DNA from: JAAYEA01 sp012689325
Lineage (GTDB): Bacteria > Chloroflexota > Anaerolineae > JAAYEA01
Length of the DNA stretch: 64,000 nucleotides
Direction of reading: 5' to 3'
NCBI GenBank assembly: GCA_036841525.1
Contig: DAITVZ010000012.1
Location: forward strand, 1 to 64,000
The notes beneath the pieces are model-generated. The model worked only from the letters and a program-made list of their open reading frames with translations. It was not told the DNA's origin and searched no databases. Positions 16,838 to 25,749 of the stretch are shown here, piece by piece. Numbering within the stretch: position 1 is the first letter of the stretch; every line of letters starts with the position of its first letter. The position numbers were made by a program, and so were the translations under genes.

Positions 16838-19753
16838 CTATGCGGACCAATGGAAAGCGGGCACGAGCTCGGGCGAATCCACCAACGTCTGGCCGCCGAC
16901 GCGCAGCGCGCGGAGGTTGGCCCCCAGCGCCCTGAGCAGCCGCCCGGACGGATCGCGGCGCAGCCACAACGCCTCGCCTTCGAAGGCGACGTCCTCGCAG
17001 CGGACGGCCTGCGAGCCGCCGTGGGCGAGGATGCACCAATCGCGGGCGCCGTCGCGCTCGGCCTGGAAGGCCGCGACCGTCGCGGCATCCCCAGCTTGCA
17101 CCGCCAGCGGGCTCACGACGGGCAGGCGGCCCTCCCCAGGGCGCAGCGGCAGCAAGAGATCCGTCAGGACCAGGGGCAGCGGCGCCGCCAGGGAATAGGT
17201 CACGTCGGGCGAGGGACACTTTTTGTAGAGCGCCGTCCACCCCACCACCGGGTTCTCCTGGCCGGTCTCCACGCGGAGGCCCAGGCGCTCCCCCGCCACC
17301 GGGATGATCGCCAGGTTGGTAAGCCCCGCATCGGTGGTGCGCACGACGTTGCCCCGCTCCACGGTGTAGCTCCCCGGGCCCACGCCCTCCTCCGAAGGCG
17401 ACTCGACCACCGGCGCCAGATGGAAAATCTGCTCCACTTGGTGTGGCCCGGAGCCGACGATCCAGTCGCTGAGGACGGCGTATTCGCCCTTGATGAACAG
17501 GATGGCGCGCCGGTGCTGCAGCGACTGGTCCACGCTGGCCAGCTCGGCCTCGCGCCGGTCGCCCTGGTAGAGGCCGCTCAGCCGCAGGGCGTAGCCCTCC
17601 TTGAACCACCCGGCGGCGTAATCGAACCCCGCGCTGGTGATCCAGGTGGTGTCCGGGTCGGGCCGGGGCTCGGGCCGCGGCAACAGGCGGCGATTCTGCC
17701 CCTTGCCGTCGATCATCACGCTGCTATGTCCCCGGCTGGAGCGCCAATAGGGCTCCCATTCGTCCTGCTTGTACTGATAGATGCTGGGATCGTTGATCAG
17801 CGTGCGGCCCCCGGCGTGGAAGACCAGGTTGAGCTTGTCCTCGTGCTGATGGTTGGAGCCATAGTAGCCGGCGTCGAAGAGGAGGTACATGGCCTGAGGA
17901 TCCCAGCTCTCGCGCATGACATAGTAGCCGGCGTAGGGAAAGGCGAAGGAGGTCTCGGCGGGTGGCCGGCCCTCGGCGCGAGCGGTGCTGATGTAGCGAA
18001 AATCCTCTCGCTCCGGGAAGAGCGCCGCCGATAGCCGCGAGTTCTGCGCCGCCGAAAGGATGCTCGGGCCGCAATCGTTCACCGTGGGCAGCGTCAGGTC
18101 GGGCTTGGCCATATAGACGTACATGTCCAGCATCCGCTGGTAATCGCGCTCGAAGGTCGGCGTCAGCGTCACGCCCAGCAGCCTGGCGAGGTGATAGACG
18201 ACGCCGATGCCGTTCACGGGAAAGCCGTGATAGGCCGTAGAACACTCGGACTGAAAACCGTCGGGGAGAAAGCACTCGCGGTTGATCCACTCCATCCGCC
18301 GCAGGGCGCACTGCATAAAGCGCGCCGACTCGCGGAACTCGGGGAAAAGGAGCGCCGTGGCCGCCAGGCCACCGGTCTCCACCTGGAACCAGTTGTTCGC
18401 CCCGCTGGCCTGGTGGACCTGCAGGTAACGCCCGTGCTCCAGGTAGGACTTGGCCATCTCCCAGAGCATGCCCTCCCGAAAGATCGGGTGCTGGGCAGAG
18501 GTCAACAGGACGTAGGGCCACTGCTGCCCGCTGCGGGCGCCCACCTCCAGCGTGCGCCACTGGGTCAGCGGCTGCCAGCGGTTGAGCACGGGCGAAGTGT
18601 CGTACCAGGAGCGCCACAGCCGCACCAGGTGGCGCATGTACTTCTCGTCGCCGGTGCGGCGGTAGGCCAGGGCCAGCGCCTTGGAATGGAGATGGCCGTT
18701 GATCGAGACGTTGGACTCCAGATCGTCAAAGAGGATGGTGGTCCAGTCCACCTGCGGACCATAATCGTGGCGCACATACATGTGGGCGCGGAGGATCAGC
18801 ACGTTGCGGCAGATGTCGTCCGCCTCGCCCAGGTCCGCGGCGGTGTCGCGCCCCGTCAGGAACGGCTCGGCGAAGGCCGTCAGCCGCCCCACGTGGTCGA
18901 GGTAGGCGGCCTTGGCGGCAACCCAGTCGCCCCGTTCCGCCGCGGCCTTGACCGCCTCCAGGCCCGGGTGATCGAGGTTCAGCGCCCGCCAAAAGCCCTC
19001 GTCATCGGCGCGCAGCCCGGTGGTGGGCAGCCCCGCCAGCGACCGGTTGCGCAGGTTGGTGCCCCATTCGAGCGTGTAATACTCGGCCCACTCGGGCAAC
19101 ACCGGCAGGTTCTTTTCCAGAGCGAGCTCGGTGGCGAACGCGATGGCCTCGCGCAGCAAGGGGCCGCGTTGCTCATCGCGCAGGGCGCGGACCTCGGCGG
19201 CGGCGCCCCGTCGGAGACTGGCCACCGCCTGGACGCCTGGCTCTTGCAGGCGGCTGGGCGTCGGCTCGATATAGCTCAGCAAACGGCACATGCCCGCGAG
19301 CCGCCAGGGTTCGGCGGCGGCAAAAGCGGGCAGGCAGAACCCTGCCAGGGTCAAAAAGGCCGCGCCCAGCGCCTTGACCAGCGGCTCGCGATGCACGTTG
19401 AAGCAATAGAGGTACTCGGCGTGCTCATAGATGGCAGCCAGCAGGTCGCGCCGCTCGCGGGCGGCCCACCCCGGCTCATCCAGCGCGGCCAGCAGCAACA
19501 GGCCGCGGATGGCGGTGGGGGTCAGGTCCCACGCTCCCGGCTCTTCAGGGATCAAATATGGCGCGGGATTGGCGCGGACAAAGGCCAGCAGGTCCTGGGG
19601 AGTGGCGCCGAGCGGCGCCTCGGAGTGGGGCGGCAGCTTGTGGATCAGGGGGACGAGCGCCGCTAGGCGGGCGGTCTGGCCGGGCTGGAGCTGGCCCAGC
19701 ACCTGCTCCAACTCGCCGGCGGGCGGACGAAAGTAGCTCCGGTCCTGCATCAT
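16838..19753 (-). CDS. Heparinase II/III-type polysaccharide lyase
   Basis: A 971-residue cytoplasmic protein (start ATG 19753 after GCGAGG, no signal peptide). The N-terminal two thirds are helical, as in the alpha/alpha toroid of alginate/heparin lyases. The C-terminal third is a beta-sandwich that starts near the motif NHQHEDKLNLVFHAGG (about residue 635), typical of the heparinase II/III family, followed by DPSIYQYKQDEWEPYWRSS. These enzymes cut acidic polysaccharides by beta-elimination. It lies between the radical SAM gene (31 bp upstream) and the PL26-like gene. Substrate specificity cannot be read. Confidence 0.85.
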   Translation of the reverse strand: MMQDRSYFRPPAGELEQVLGQLQPGQTARLAALVPLIHKLPPHSEAPLGATPQDLLAFVRANPAPYLIPEEPGAWDLTPTAIRGLLLLAALDEPGWAARERRDLLAAIYEHAEYLYCFNVHREPLVKALGAAFLTLAGFCLPAFAAAEPWRLAGMCRLLSYIEPTPSRLQEPGVQAVASLRRGAAAEVRALRDEQRGPLLREAIAFATELALEKNLPVLPEWAEYYTLEWGTNLRNRSLAGLPTTGLRADDEGFWRALNLDHPGLEAVKAAAERGDWVAAKAAYLDHVGRLTAFAEPFLTGRDTAADLGEADDICRNVLILRAHMYVRHDYGPQVDWTTILFDDLESNVSINGHLHSKALALAYRRTGDEKYMRHLVRLWRSWYDTSPVLNRWQPLTQWRTLEVGARSGQQWPYVLLTSAQHPIFREGMLWEMAKSYLEHGRYLQVHQASGANNWFQVETGGLAATALLFPEFRESARFMQCALRRMEWINRECFLPDGFQSECSTAYHGFPVNGIGVVYHLARLLGVTLTPTFERDYQRMLDMYVYMAKPDLTLPTVNDCGPSILSAAQNSRLSAALFPEREDFRYISTARAEGRPPAETSFAFPYAGYYVMRESWDPQAMYLLFDAGYYGSNHQHEDKLNLVFHAGGRTLINDPSIYQYKQDEWEPYWRSSRGHSSVMIDGKGQNRRLLPRPEPRPDPDTTWITSAGFDYAAGWFKEGYALRLSGLYQGDRREAELASVDQSLQHRRAILFIKGEYAVLSDWIVGSGPHQVEQIFHLAPVVESPSEEGVGPGSYTVERGNVVRTTDAGLTNLAIIPVAGERLGLRVETGQENPVVGWTALYKKCPSPDVTYSLAAPLPLVLTDLLLPLRPGEGRLPVVSPLAVQAGDAATVAAFQAERDGARDWCILAHGGSQAVRCEDVAFEGEALWLRRDPSGRLLRALGANLRALRVGGQTLVDSPELVPAFHWSA

Positions 19754-19784
19754 CGCAAACCTCGCTTTCTGATCGTCTGGGGAT

Positions 19785-21536
19785 CTAGCTGGCGCCCGCC
19801 TCCGGCAGCAGCAGCGGAAGCGGCGCGCCGCTCTCGAACTGGCTGGCGTACAGGAATCGATAGATATCGTGGTAATAGATATGGGCCCGCTGCTTTTGGG
19901 GCAGCGAATCCACGAAATAGCCCTCGATCTGCTCCGCTTGCTCGGCGGTGAGGCCCGAGGCCACCTGATAGTCATAGTAATAGGTCAGGTCGCGGTCCCG
20001 CTGGCGGAGCAGGCGCGTCACGCCATAGTCGCCCGGCCGGGCCTCCACGTCCGAATGCCGCTCCAACAGGAAGGTGCCGGTGCAGACCGAGTGCAGGTCG
20101 CGGCGCGCGCCAAAGAGGAAATCGACGGTCTCTTGAGCGTCCTCCAGCGTCTCGCCGGGGAACCCAAAGAAGGCAAAGGTGTGGTTCCAGATGCCCGCGG
20201 CGGCCCCGTCGCGCAGCACGCGCCGGGCCACGTCGAGCGAGGTGCCCTTGTTCATGCGCGCCAGCATCCGGGCGGCCCCCGATTCCAGGCCATACATCAA
20301 CATGCGGCAGCCCGCCTGGCGCATCTGCTGCAACGTCGCGGCGTCCAGGCTGCGCTCAAACCGAGCGGCGGCGGTCCAATTCAGCGTGGCGCCATCCTCG
20401 ATGAGCAGCCGGGAGAGCTGCTTAAAGATCCGCGGCGAGACGGCCTCGTCGCAGAAAAAGAGGTGCTTGCTCCCCCACCGCTCCACCGCCTGGAGCATCT
20501 CGGCGCGGACCCGCTCCGCCGGTTTCTCCTCATAGTGGCGCGACTCGCCATGCCCCACGTTGCAAAAGGCGCAGCGGTGCCAATAGCAGCCGCGCGAGGC
20601 CGAGACCGGCAGCACCCGCTCTGGGGCCAGGTACTTGTCCAGGGGCAGGCCGTCGAAATCGGGGGGCGGCAGCTCCGCCACCGGCAGCGCCGGGGCCACT
20701 TCGTTGACCTGTACGGCGCCCGCCACGCGGTACATCAGGTTGGGCACCGTGGACAGGCTCTCCCTGGCATCCAGCGCCTCGATCAGCCGCAAGAGCGGCC
20801 TTTCGCCGGCATAGACGATGGCGCTATCGAACAACGCGAAGAGCTGCGGTACGCGCGGCAAGAGGTCGCGCCAGCAGGTGACCATCTTGCCGCCCACGGT
20901 GATATGCGCCTTGAGCCCCGCCTCGCGGAGCAGGTGAGCCAGGGTCAGCCCGGCCACCACCTGCTGCGCCGAGGTGAGCGAGATGCCCACCAGGTCGGGC
21001 CGGGCGCGGACGATCTGCGGGACGGCGATGCGCTGGAGGATGTCGTAAAAGGGGTTGTACTCGCGGTCCTTGGCCGCCATCAACAGGGCGGCCGAAGCAT
21101 CCACCGGGTAACCGCTCTCAAAGCCGGTGTAGCTCAGGCTGGAGGGGTGGTAGGGCAGCGAGGCCAGGTCGAGCGCCTGGTTCGCGGTGAGAAAGGCGTC
21201 CAGCCCGGCCTCCGCCTCGTAAAAGCGGGGGCTCCGCAGGACCTCTTTGGCGGTGTCCACCTTGGCGGCGATGGCGGGGCCTTCGGCCAGCGCCCAGGCG
21301 AACTGCTCGCGCAGGGCCTCGGGGATCTCGCCGCCGGCGCGGCGCGGCCCGCGCTGAAGCTGGCGCATGATGATGCCCAGATGCCGCCGCGAGAGGATCT
21401 CGTCATAGACCTCCACGTTGAGGTCGCGCTGCGCCACCTGGACCCCGCTGGCGCGCAAGTATGCCGTCAGGGACGGCAGCGCCAGGTGCGGCATGATGGG
21501 ATGCCAGCTCGGCGGGAAGACCAGGAGGGCTTTCAT
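19785..21536 (-). CDS. B12-binding-type radical SAM protein
   Basis: 583 aa. The N-terminal region (ALLVFPPSWHPIMPHLALPSLTAYL) and DLVGISLTSAQQVVAG resemble the cobalamin-binding domain found before radical SAM domains. The iron-sulfur motif is SRGCYWHRCAFCNVG with Cys317, Cys322 and Cys325, a CX4CX2C spacing, not the usual CX3CX2C. Later motifs MLMYGLESGAARML and FFGFPGETLEDAQETVDFL are typical of this superfamily. The protein has no SPASM-like Cys cluster at its C-terminus, so it does not look like a known sulfatase-maturating enzyme. Its reaction is unknown; operon context links it to polysaccharide breakdown. Confidence 0.85.
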   Translation of the reverse strand: MKALLVFPPSWHPIMPHLALPSLTAYLRASGVQVAQRDLNVEVYDEILSRRHLGIIMRQLQRGPRRAGGEIPEALREQFAWALAEGPAIAAKVDTAKEVLRSPRFYEAEAGLDAFLTANQALDLASLPYHPSSLSYTGFESGYPVDASAALLMAAKDREYNPFYDILQRIAVPQIVRARPDLVGISLTSAQQVVAGLTLAHLLREAGLKAHITVGGKMVTCWRDLLPRVPQLFALFDSAIVYAGERPLLRLIEALDARESLSTVPNLMYRVAGAVQVNEVAPALPVAELPPPDFDGLPLDKYLAPERVLPVSASRGCYWHRCAFCNVGHGESRHYEEKPAERVRAEMLQAVERWGSKHLFFCDEAVSPRIFKQLSRLLIEDGATLNWTAAARFERSLDAATLQQMRQAGCRMLMYGLESGAARMLARMNKGTSLDVARRVLRDGAAAGIWNHTFAFFGFPGETLEDAQETVDFLFGARRDLHSVCTGTFLLERHSDVEARPGDYGVTRLLRQRDRDLTYYYDYQVASGLTAEQAEQIEGYFVDSLPQKQRAHIYYHDIYRFLYASQFESGAPLPLLLPEAGAS

Positions 21537-21552
21537 TGGCGCGGTGGGTCTC

Positions 21553-21900
21553 TTAACCCACCGTCGCGGTGACCAGCAGCATCAGCGCGCCGAAGAGCAC
21601 CTCAGCGCCGGCGATCTTGAGAAAGCGCTTGTACAGGTCACCCCGGTCCACGCCCTTGCCCAAATAGTCCTCGACGATAATGATCGCGACGAGCCAGATA
21701 ATCCCCATGATCAGCAGGCTAAAACGGTCCACAGCCCGCAGCACCCACTGGTTGGCGAAGGTCAGGATATATGCAACGTTGATCGCTCCCCGAGCGACCA
21801 GCAGGCACCACAGCCCCAAGAGGATCGTGATCGCCCATAGCACATACTGCATCACCGTCAGAAAGCTCTTCTTTAGGACAGTCGACCGATTACTTGCCAC
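21553..21900 (-). CDS. Small membrane protein, unknown function
   Basis: 115 aa, starting at GTG 21900 because TGAGGAGAGG sits just upstream. Three hydrophobic segments can be seen: about residues 15-32 (YVLWAITILLGLWCLLVA), 55-70 (SLLIMGIIWLVAIIIV) and 92-112. A short charged loop, EDYLGKGVDRGDLYKRF, separates the last two. I do not recognise the family. It is the first gene of the operon leading to the radical SAM, lyase and sulfatase genes. Confidence 0.65.
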   Translation of the reverse strand: MASNRSTVLKKSFLTVMQYVLWAITILLGLWCLLVARGAINVAYILTFANQWVLRAVDRFSLLIMGIIWLVAIIIVEDYLGKGVDRGDLYKRFLKIAGAEVLFGALMLLVTATVG

Positions 21901-22001
21901 GTTACCTCTCCTCAACTGCACTCGATATGGGCGGCGCACACCCCGAGGCGCTGCCTCTAGCCAGGGCCGCCGGCCCGCTTATCCGTATCCCAACCCAGTC
22001 C

Positions 22002-22030
22002 ATTATACCATGATCGGCGCAAGGGCGAAA
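22002..22030 (-). promoter_or_regulatory. Extended -10 promoter of the lyase/sulfatase operon
   Basis: On the minus strand, TGGTATAAT with the -10 TATAAT at 22007-22002. The -35 (TTTCGC, 22030-22025) is poor and overlaps the U-tract of the proS terminator; the TGn extension compensates. The first gene starts about 100 bp downstream. Confidence 0.55.
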
Positions 22031-22055
22031 AAACGGGGCGCCGCGCGGCGCCCCG
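22028..22055 (-). terminator. proS terminator
   Basis: On the minus strand, CGGGGCGCC, loop GCGC, GGCGCCCCG, then TTTTTT. The 9-bp GC-only stem lies 23 bp after the proS stop. Confidence 0.9.
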
Positions 22056-22078
22056 CTCTTCTCAGGTCATCGCCAGCC

Positions 22079-23524
22079 CTAGTAGGCCCGGGCAAAGATG
22101 GCGATCCGGCTCGTCTTTTGGCCGGTGAGGAAGCAGGCCCCCTCGCCCTCCGGCGCATCCAGCGGCAGGCAGCGCAAGGTGGCCTTGGTCTCCTCCTGGA
22201 TGCGCGCCTCGTCCTCGCTGGTGCCCGCCCAGTGCACGCGCAGGAAACCGCCCTGCTCGTCCAGCACCCGCTTGAACTCGTCATAGGAGCTGACGCGGTG
22301 GGTATTGGCGTCGCGATAGGCGGTGGCCTGCGCCAGCAGGTTGGCCTGGATCTCGCGCAGCAGCTCTTGCACCCGCTCGACCACGCCATCCACCGGCACG
22401 CCAAAGAGCTTGCCCTCCTTGCCCACGCGGTCGCGGCGGGCCAGCACCACGGCATTCTGCTTCACGTCCCGCGGGCCGATCTCGACCCGGGCGGGCACGC
22501 CGCGCATCTCCCAGTCATTGAACTTGAAGCCAGGCGTCTGGTCCGCGCGGTCATCGAGCTTGACGCGAAGCCCCGCCCCCGCCAGCGTGGCCGTCACGCG
22601 ATTGGCCAGCTCGAGCACGCCGGGGCGCTCGTCCTCGGTGCGCCAGATCGGCACAACGACCACCTGGATGGGGGCCATCACCGGCGGCAGGCGCAGCCCC
22701 TGGTCGTCGCCGTGGGCCATGATCACCGCGCCCACCATGCGCGTGCTGACGCCCCAACTGGTGGTGTGGCAGTATTGCATCTCGTTGTTGGGGTCCAGGA
22801 ACTTGATATCGAAGGCCTTGGCGAAATTCGCGCCCAGGTAGTGGCTGGTCCCGGCCTGCAGCGCCCAGCCGTTGCCCATCATCGCCTCGATGGCATAGCT
22901 ATTCACCGCGCCGGCAAACTTTTCCCGTTCGCTCTTGAGCCCCTTGATCACCGGGATAGCCGCGTCGTTGATGGCGAAATCGGCATAGACGTCCAGCATG
23001 CGCAGCGTTTCCTCGACGGCCTCCTCGGCGGTGGCGTGGGCGGTGTGCCCCTCCTGCCAGAGGAACTCCATGGTCCGCAAGAAGGGCCGCGTGCGAATCT
23101 CCCAGCGCACCACGTTAGCCCACTGGTTGATCAGCACCGGCAGGTCGCGGTAGGACTGGATCCAGCGCGAATAGGTGTGGCCGATGATGGTCTCCGAGGT
23201 GGGCCGCACCACCAGAGGCTCCTCCAGCTCTTTGCCGCCGCCGATGGTGACCACGGCCAGCTCGGGGGCAAAGCCCTCCACGTGCTCGGCTTCCTTTTGG
23301 ATAAAGCTCATGGGGATAAAGAGCGGGAAATAGGCGTTCTCGTGGCCGGTGGCCTTGAAGCGCCGGTCCAGGCCGTCGCGCACCGCCTCCCAGAGCCGGT
23401 AGCCGTAGGGGCGGATGACCATGCAGCCGCGCACCGGCGAGTTCTCGGCCAGTTGGGCCTCGCGGATCACATCCAGGTACCAGGCCGAATAGTCCTCGGC
23501 CCGCGGGGTTATCTTGTCTGCCAA
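22079..23524 (-). CDS. proS: Prolyl-tRNA synthetase, short archaeal/eukaryal-type
   Basis: Charges tRNA-Pro. At 481 aa it lacks the large insertion domain of the usual bacterial form (about 570 aa) and matches the short ProS type 3. Class II motifs are visible: IRPYGYRLWEAV, EPLVVRPTSETIIGHTYSRWI and FLRTMEFLWQEGHTAH, then a C-terminal anticodon-binding domain and a final Ile/Ala-rich segment. It is the last gene of the minus-strand run from mutY. Confidence 0.96.
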   Translation of the reverse strand: MADKITPRAEDYSAWYLDVIREAQLAENSPVRGCMVIRPYGYRLWEAVRDGLDRRFKATGHENAYFPLFIPMSFIQKEAEHVEGFAPELAVVTIGGGKELEEPLVVRPTSETIIGHTYSRWIQSYRDLPVLINQWANVVRWEIRTRPFLRTMEFLWQEGHTAHATAEEAVEETLRMLDVYADFAINDAAIPVIKGLKSEREKFAGAVNSYAIEAMMGNGWALQAGTSHYLGANFAKAFDIKFLDPNNEMQYCHTTSWGVSTRMVGAVIMAHGDDQGLRLPPVMAPIQVVVVPIWRTEDERPGVLELANRVTATLAGAGLRVKLDDRADQTPGFKFNDWEMRGVPARVEIGPRDVKQNAVVLARRDRVGKEGKLFGVPVDGVVERVQELLREIQANLLAQATAYRDANTHRVSSYDEFKRVLDEQGGFLRVHWAGTSEDEARIQEETKATLRCLPLDAPEGEGACFLTGQKTSRIAIFARAY

Positions 23525-23577
23525 CGTCAGCTCCTCAAAAGATGGGTTGCCCTATGCTACGCGAATCCGCGTTTGGG

Positions 23578-24438
23578 TCAAGAAAGCAGTTTTTTCAGCT
23601 CCTCGAACTGCTCGTCCTTCATGTTGAACCAGTTCTCCGGCTGCGGGAAGCGCTTGCTGGTCACGTCGGCGACGTAGGCCTTCAATCCGTTGACGATCAC
23701 CTCGCCGGCGTTGCCATAGACCTTGGCCATCTTGGGCGTGAACTTGGGATACAAGCCAAACATGTCATGGAAGATCAGGAGCTGGCCGTGCGCGTGGGGC
23801 CCGGAGCCCAGGCTGATGATGGGCACGCCGGAGCGCTCGGTGATGAGCTGGCAGACGCGGTTGGGGACCATCTCGAGCAGGATGGCAAAGACGCCGGCGT
23901 CTTCCAGCGCCTTGGCGGCGTCCACGATCTGCTTGGCCTGGGCGGCGCTGCGCCCCTGCACGCGGAACCCGCCCAGCGCGGAGGCGCTCTGCGGCGTCAA
24001 GCCCAGGTGGCCCATCACGGGGATGCCCGAGCGAACGATGCCTTGCACCCGCTCCACCATCTCGAGCCCGCCCTCCAGCTTGACGCAATCGCAGGCGGCC
24101 TCGGCCATGAAACGCCCGGCGTTGCGGATGGCGCTCTCGGTGGAGGGCTGGTAGGTCATGTAGGGCATATCGCCGACGAGCCAGGCGTTGGGGCTGCCGC
24201 GGCGCACCGCCTGCGCGTGGGGGATCATCATCTCCATGGTCACGGGCAGGGTGCTATCGTACCCCAGCACGGTCATGCCCAGGCTATCGCCCACCAGCAG
24301 GATATCCACCTGCGCCTGCTCCATAAAGGTGGCGGTGGGATAGTCGTAGCAAGTGAGCATAGAGATCATCTCGCCCTTTGACATCTTTTGGTAAAGGTCG
24401 CCCAGGGAGACCTTTTTCCTCGCGGTTTCTGCGCACAT
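23578..24438 (-). CDS. panB: 3-methyl-2-oxobutanoate hydroxymethyltransferase
   Basis: Adds a hydroxymethyl group from methylene-tetrahydrofolate to 2-oxoisovalerate, giving ketopantoate, the first committed step to pantothenate and CoA. The 286-aa TIM-barrel protein has the PanB motifs MLTCYDYPTA, VGDSLGMTVLGYDSTLPVTMEMMIPH, CDCVKLEGG and GHLGLTPQ. The start ATG 24438 follows AAGGAGAAAAC. panC, panD and panE are not in the window. The gene follows an unrecognised gene by 36 bp. Confidence 0.96.
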   Translation of the reverse strand: MCAETARKKVSLGDLYQKMSKGEMISMLTCYDYPTATFMEQAQVDILLVGDSLGMTVLGYDSTLPVTMEMMIPHAQAVRRGSPNAWLVGDMPYMTYQPSTESAIRNAGRFMAEAACDCVKLEGGLEMVERVQGIVRSGIPVMGHLGLTPQSASALGGFRVQGRSAAQAKQIVDAAKALEDAGVFAILLEMVPNRVCQLITERSGVPIISLGSGPHAHGQLLIFHDMFGLYPKFTPKMAKVYGNAGEVIVNGLKAYVADVTSKRFPQPENWFNMKDEQFEELKKLLS

Positions 24439-24474
24439 GTCGGTTGTTTTCTCCTTTTCGGTGATGAGGTTGGA

Positions 24475-25749
24475 TCAGCTCGATCCATGCAAATGAACGG
24501 CCGGGATGATAGCGAGGCCGCGTTCGGTGAGCGCGCGAGCCGTGCGGTTCAGCGCCGCGTGCTTGTCCAGATAGCTCTGCAGCAGCGCGGGCATGGCGCC
24601 GCGGACCTCCAGCTCGCTTTTGGGCACGAAATAGTCCAGGATATCGGAAGGATAGGCGCGCTGTTGCTCATCCTCCGGATCGCCGCCCTCGTGCTTGGCC
24701 GAGATGTTGGGGATCTCGGGAGCCAGCGCCAGCAACTCGTCGCGGCGGCAATATGGCTGCCGGACGATGTGCCGCCAGGTCTCAGTAATGTGGTGCTCAA
24801 AGCGCACCAGCTCCTCGAAGCCCAGGTCGCGCCGCAACTGGGCGCAGAGGCCGATGGTCTCCGCGTTCACCGAGTTGGCGAAATTAAAGCCGACCAGCGG
24901 CGTCGTGCCATCGGGGCGGGCAAAAAGCTTGGCGGTGAGCAAGGTCCACAGCACCGAATAGGGGTTATCGTTGCCCATAAAGACCGATATCTTGAAGGCG
25001 TTGTTGATCCCCAGCTTGAAGAGCAGATAGCCCAGCAGCACCGTGCCCGGGTTGACGTTGAGCACCTGCTCGATGCCATAGGTGGTATAGTAGTAGAGGT
25101 ACTCGTCCAGCCACTTGAGCGCGTAATCGTTGGGCTGGCCCACGCCGCCGAAATAGCCGCAGAGGGTGTCGGCGCCGCCCAGGTGGATGTTGGCGCCATC
25201 GGAGCCCTTGGTGTCCAGCGTCTCCACATAGCTGGCCCCCACGATCTGCATGGCGGCGGCAAAGGCCGCCAGGTCGCCCTGGTCCCCCTCCTGCTCCTTC
25301 ATCTTGCGCACGCGGATAAAGCGCCCCGGCATCAGCTCCTCGTTAGCAATAGCCTGCCGCGCCTCGGCGATGAGCCAGGGAAAATACTGGCAGGCGCTGA
25401 TCTCCAGGGTCACGGCGAAGCGGGGATCGAAAACGACCTCCTCCGCGCGGGGGCCAAGGACGCGCCGCTGGTACTCGCGCAAGGGGATAAACGCGCCGCG
25501 GTCGCGCTCCTGGCGCAGCCACTCCAGGTCGCGCAGATAGGGCGAGCCCAGGGCCTCCAGGCGCGCCCACAAGGCGGGCAACTGCCGGGCCAGTTCCGCC
25601 TTCCGGTTGATCTCTTCCGGGGTGCCATGCCGGGCCACCACCTCGAGAAAATCCTGGATCAGCCGGTTATCGGGGTCCAGCAACACCTGGTTGACCTCGG
25701 CGAGGCGCCCCGGCGTGATCCGCAGCCTGGCGCGGAGATCATCAGCCAT
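24475..25749 (-). CDS. Unrecognised 424-aa protein between mutY and panB
   Basis: A soluble 424-residue protein starting at ATG 25749 and overlapping the end of mutY by 8 bp. The N-terminal 100 residues are helical and charged. The middle has FIRVRKMKEQEGDQGDLA, SDGANIHLGGADTLCGYFGG and KISVFMGNDNPYSV; the last part has FEHHITETWRHIVRQPY and ISAKHEGGDPEDEQQRA. The mix of conserved-looking Asp, His and Glu in short loops suggests a metal- or phosphate-binding enzyme, possibly a barrel. I cannot name the family. Its coupling to mutY and panB argues that it is a real gene. Confidence 0.75.
   Translation of the reverse strand: MADDLRARLRITPGRLAEVNQVLLDPDNRLIQDFLEVVARHGTPEEINRKAELARQLPALWARLEALGSPYLRDLEWLRQERDRGAFIPLREYQRRVLGPRAEEVVFDPRFAVTLEISACQYFPWLIAEARQAIANEELMPGRFIRVRKMKEQEGDQGDLAAFAAAMQIVGASYVETLDTKGSDGANIHLGGADTLCGYFGGVGQPNDYALKWLDEYLYYYTTYGIEQVLNVNPGTVLLGYLLFKLGINNAFKISVFMGNDNPYSVLWTLLTAKLFARPDGTTPLVGFNFANSVNAETIGLCAQLRRDLGFEELVRFEHHITETWRHIVRQPYCRRDELLALAPEIPNISAKHEGGDPEDEQQRAYPSDILDYFVPKSELEVRGAMPALLQSYLDKHAALNRTARALTERGLAIIPAVHLHGSS

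Noticed and set aside
14808..17198. Long plus-strand frame opposite the PL26-like gene
   Set aside because: Antisense artefact of GC-rich coding DNA; it has no ribosome-binding site or domain.
14571..17609. Possible fusion of PL26-like and heparinase-type proteins in one frame
   Set aside because: The frame upstream of ATG 16811 is out of phase with the heparinase gene and reads low-complexity sequence; a good Shine-Dalgarno marks the true start.
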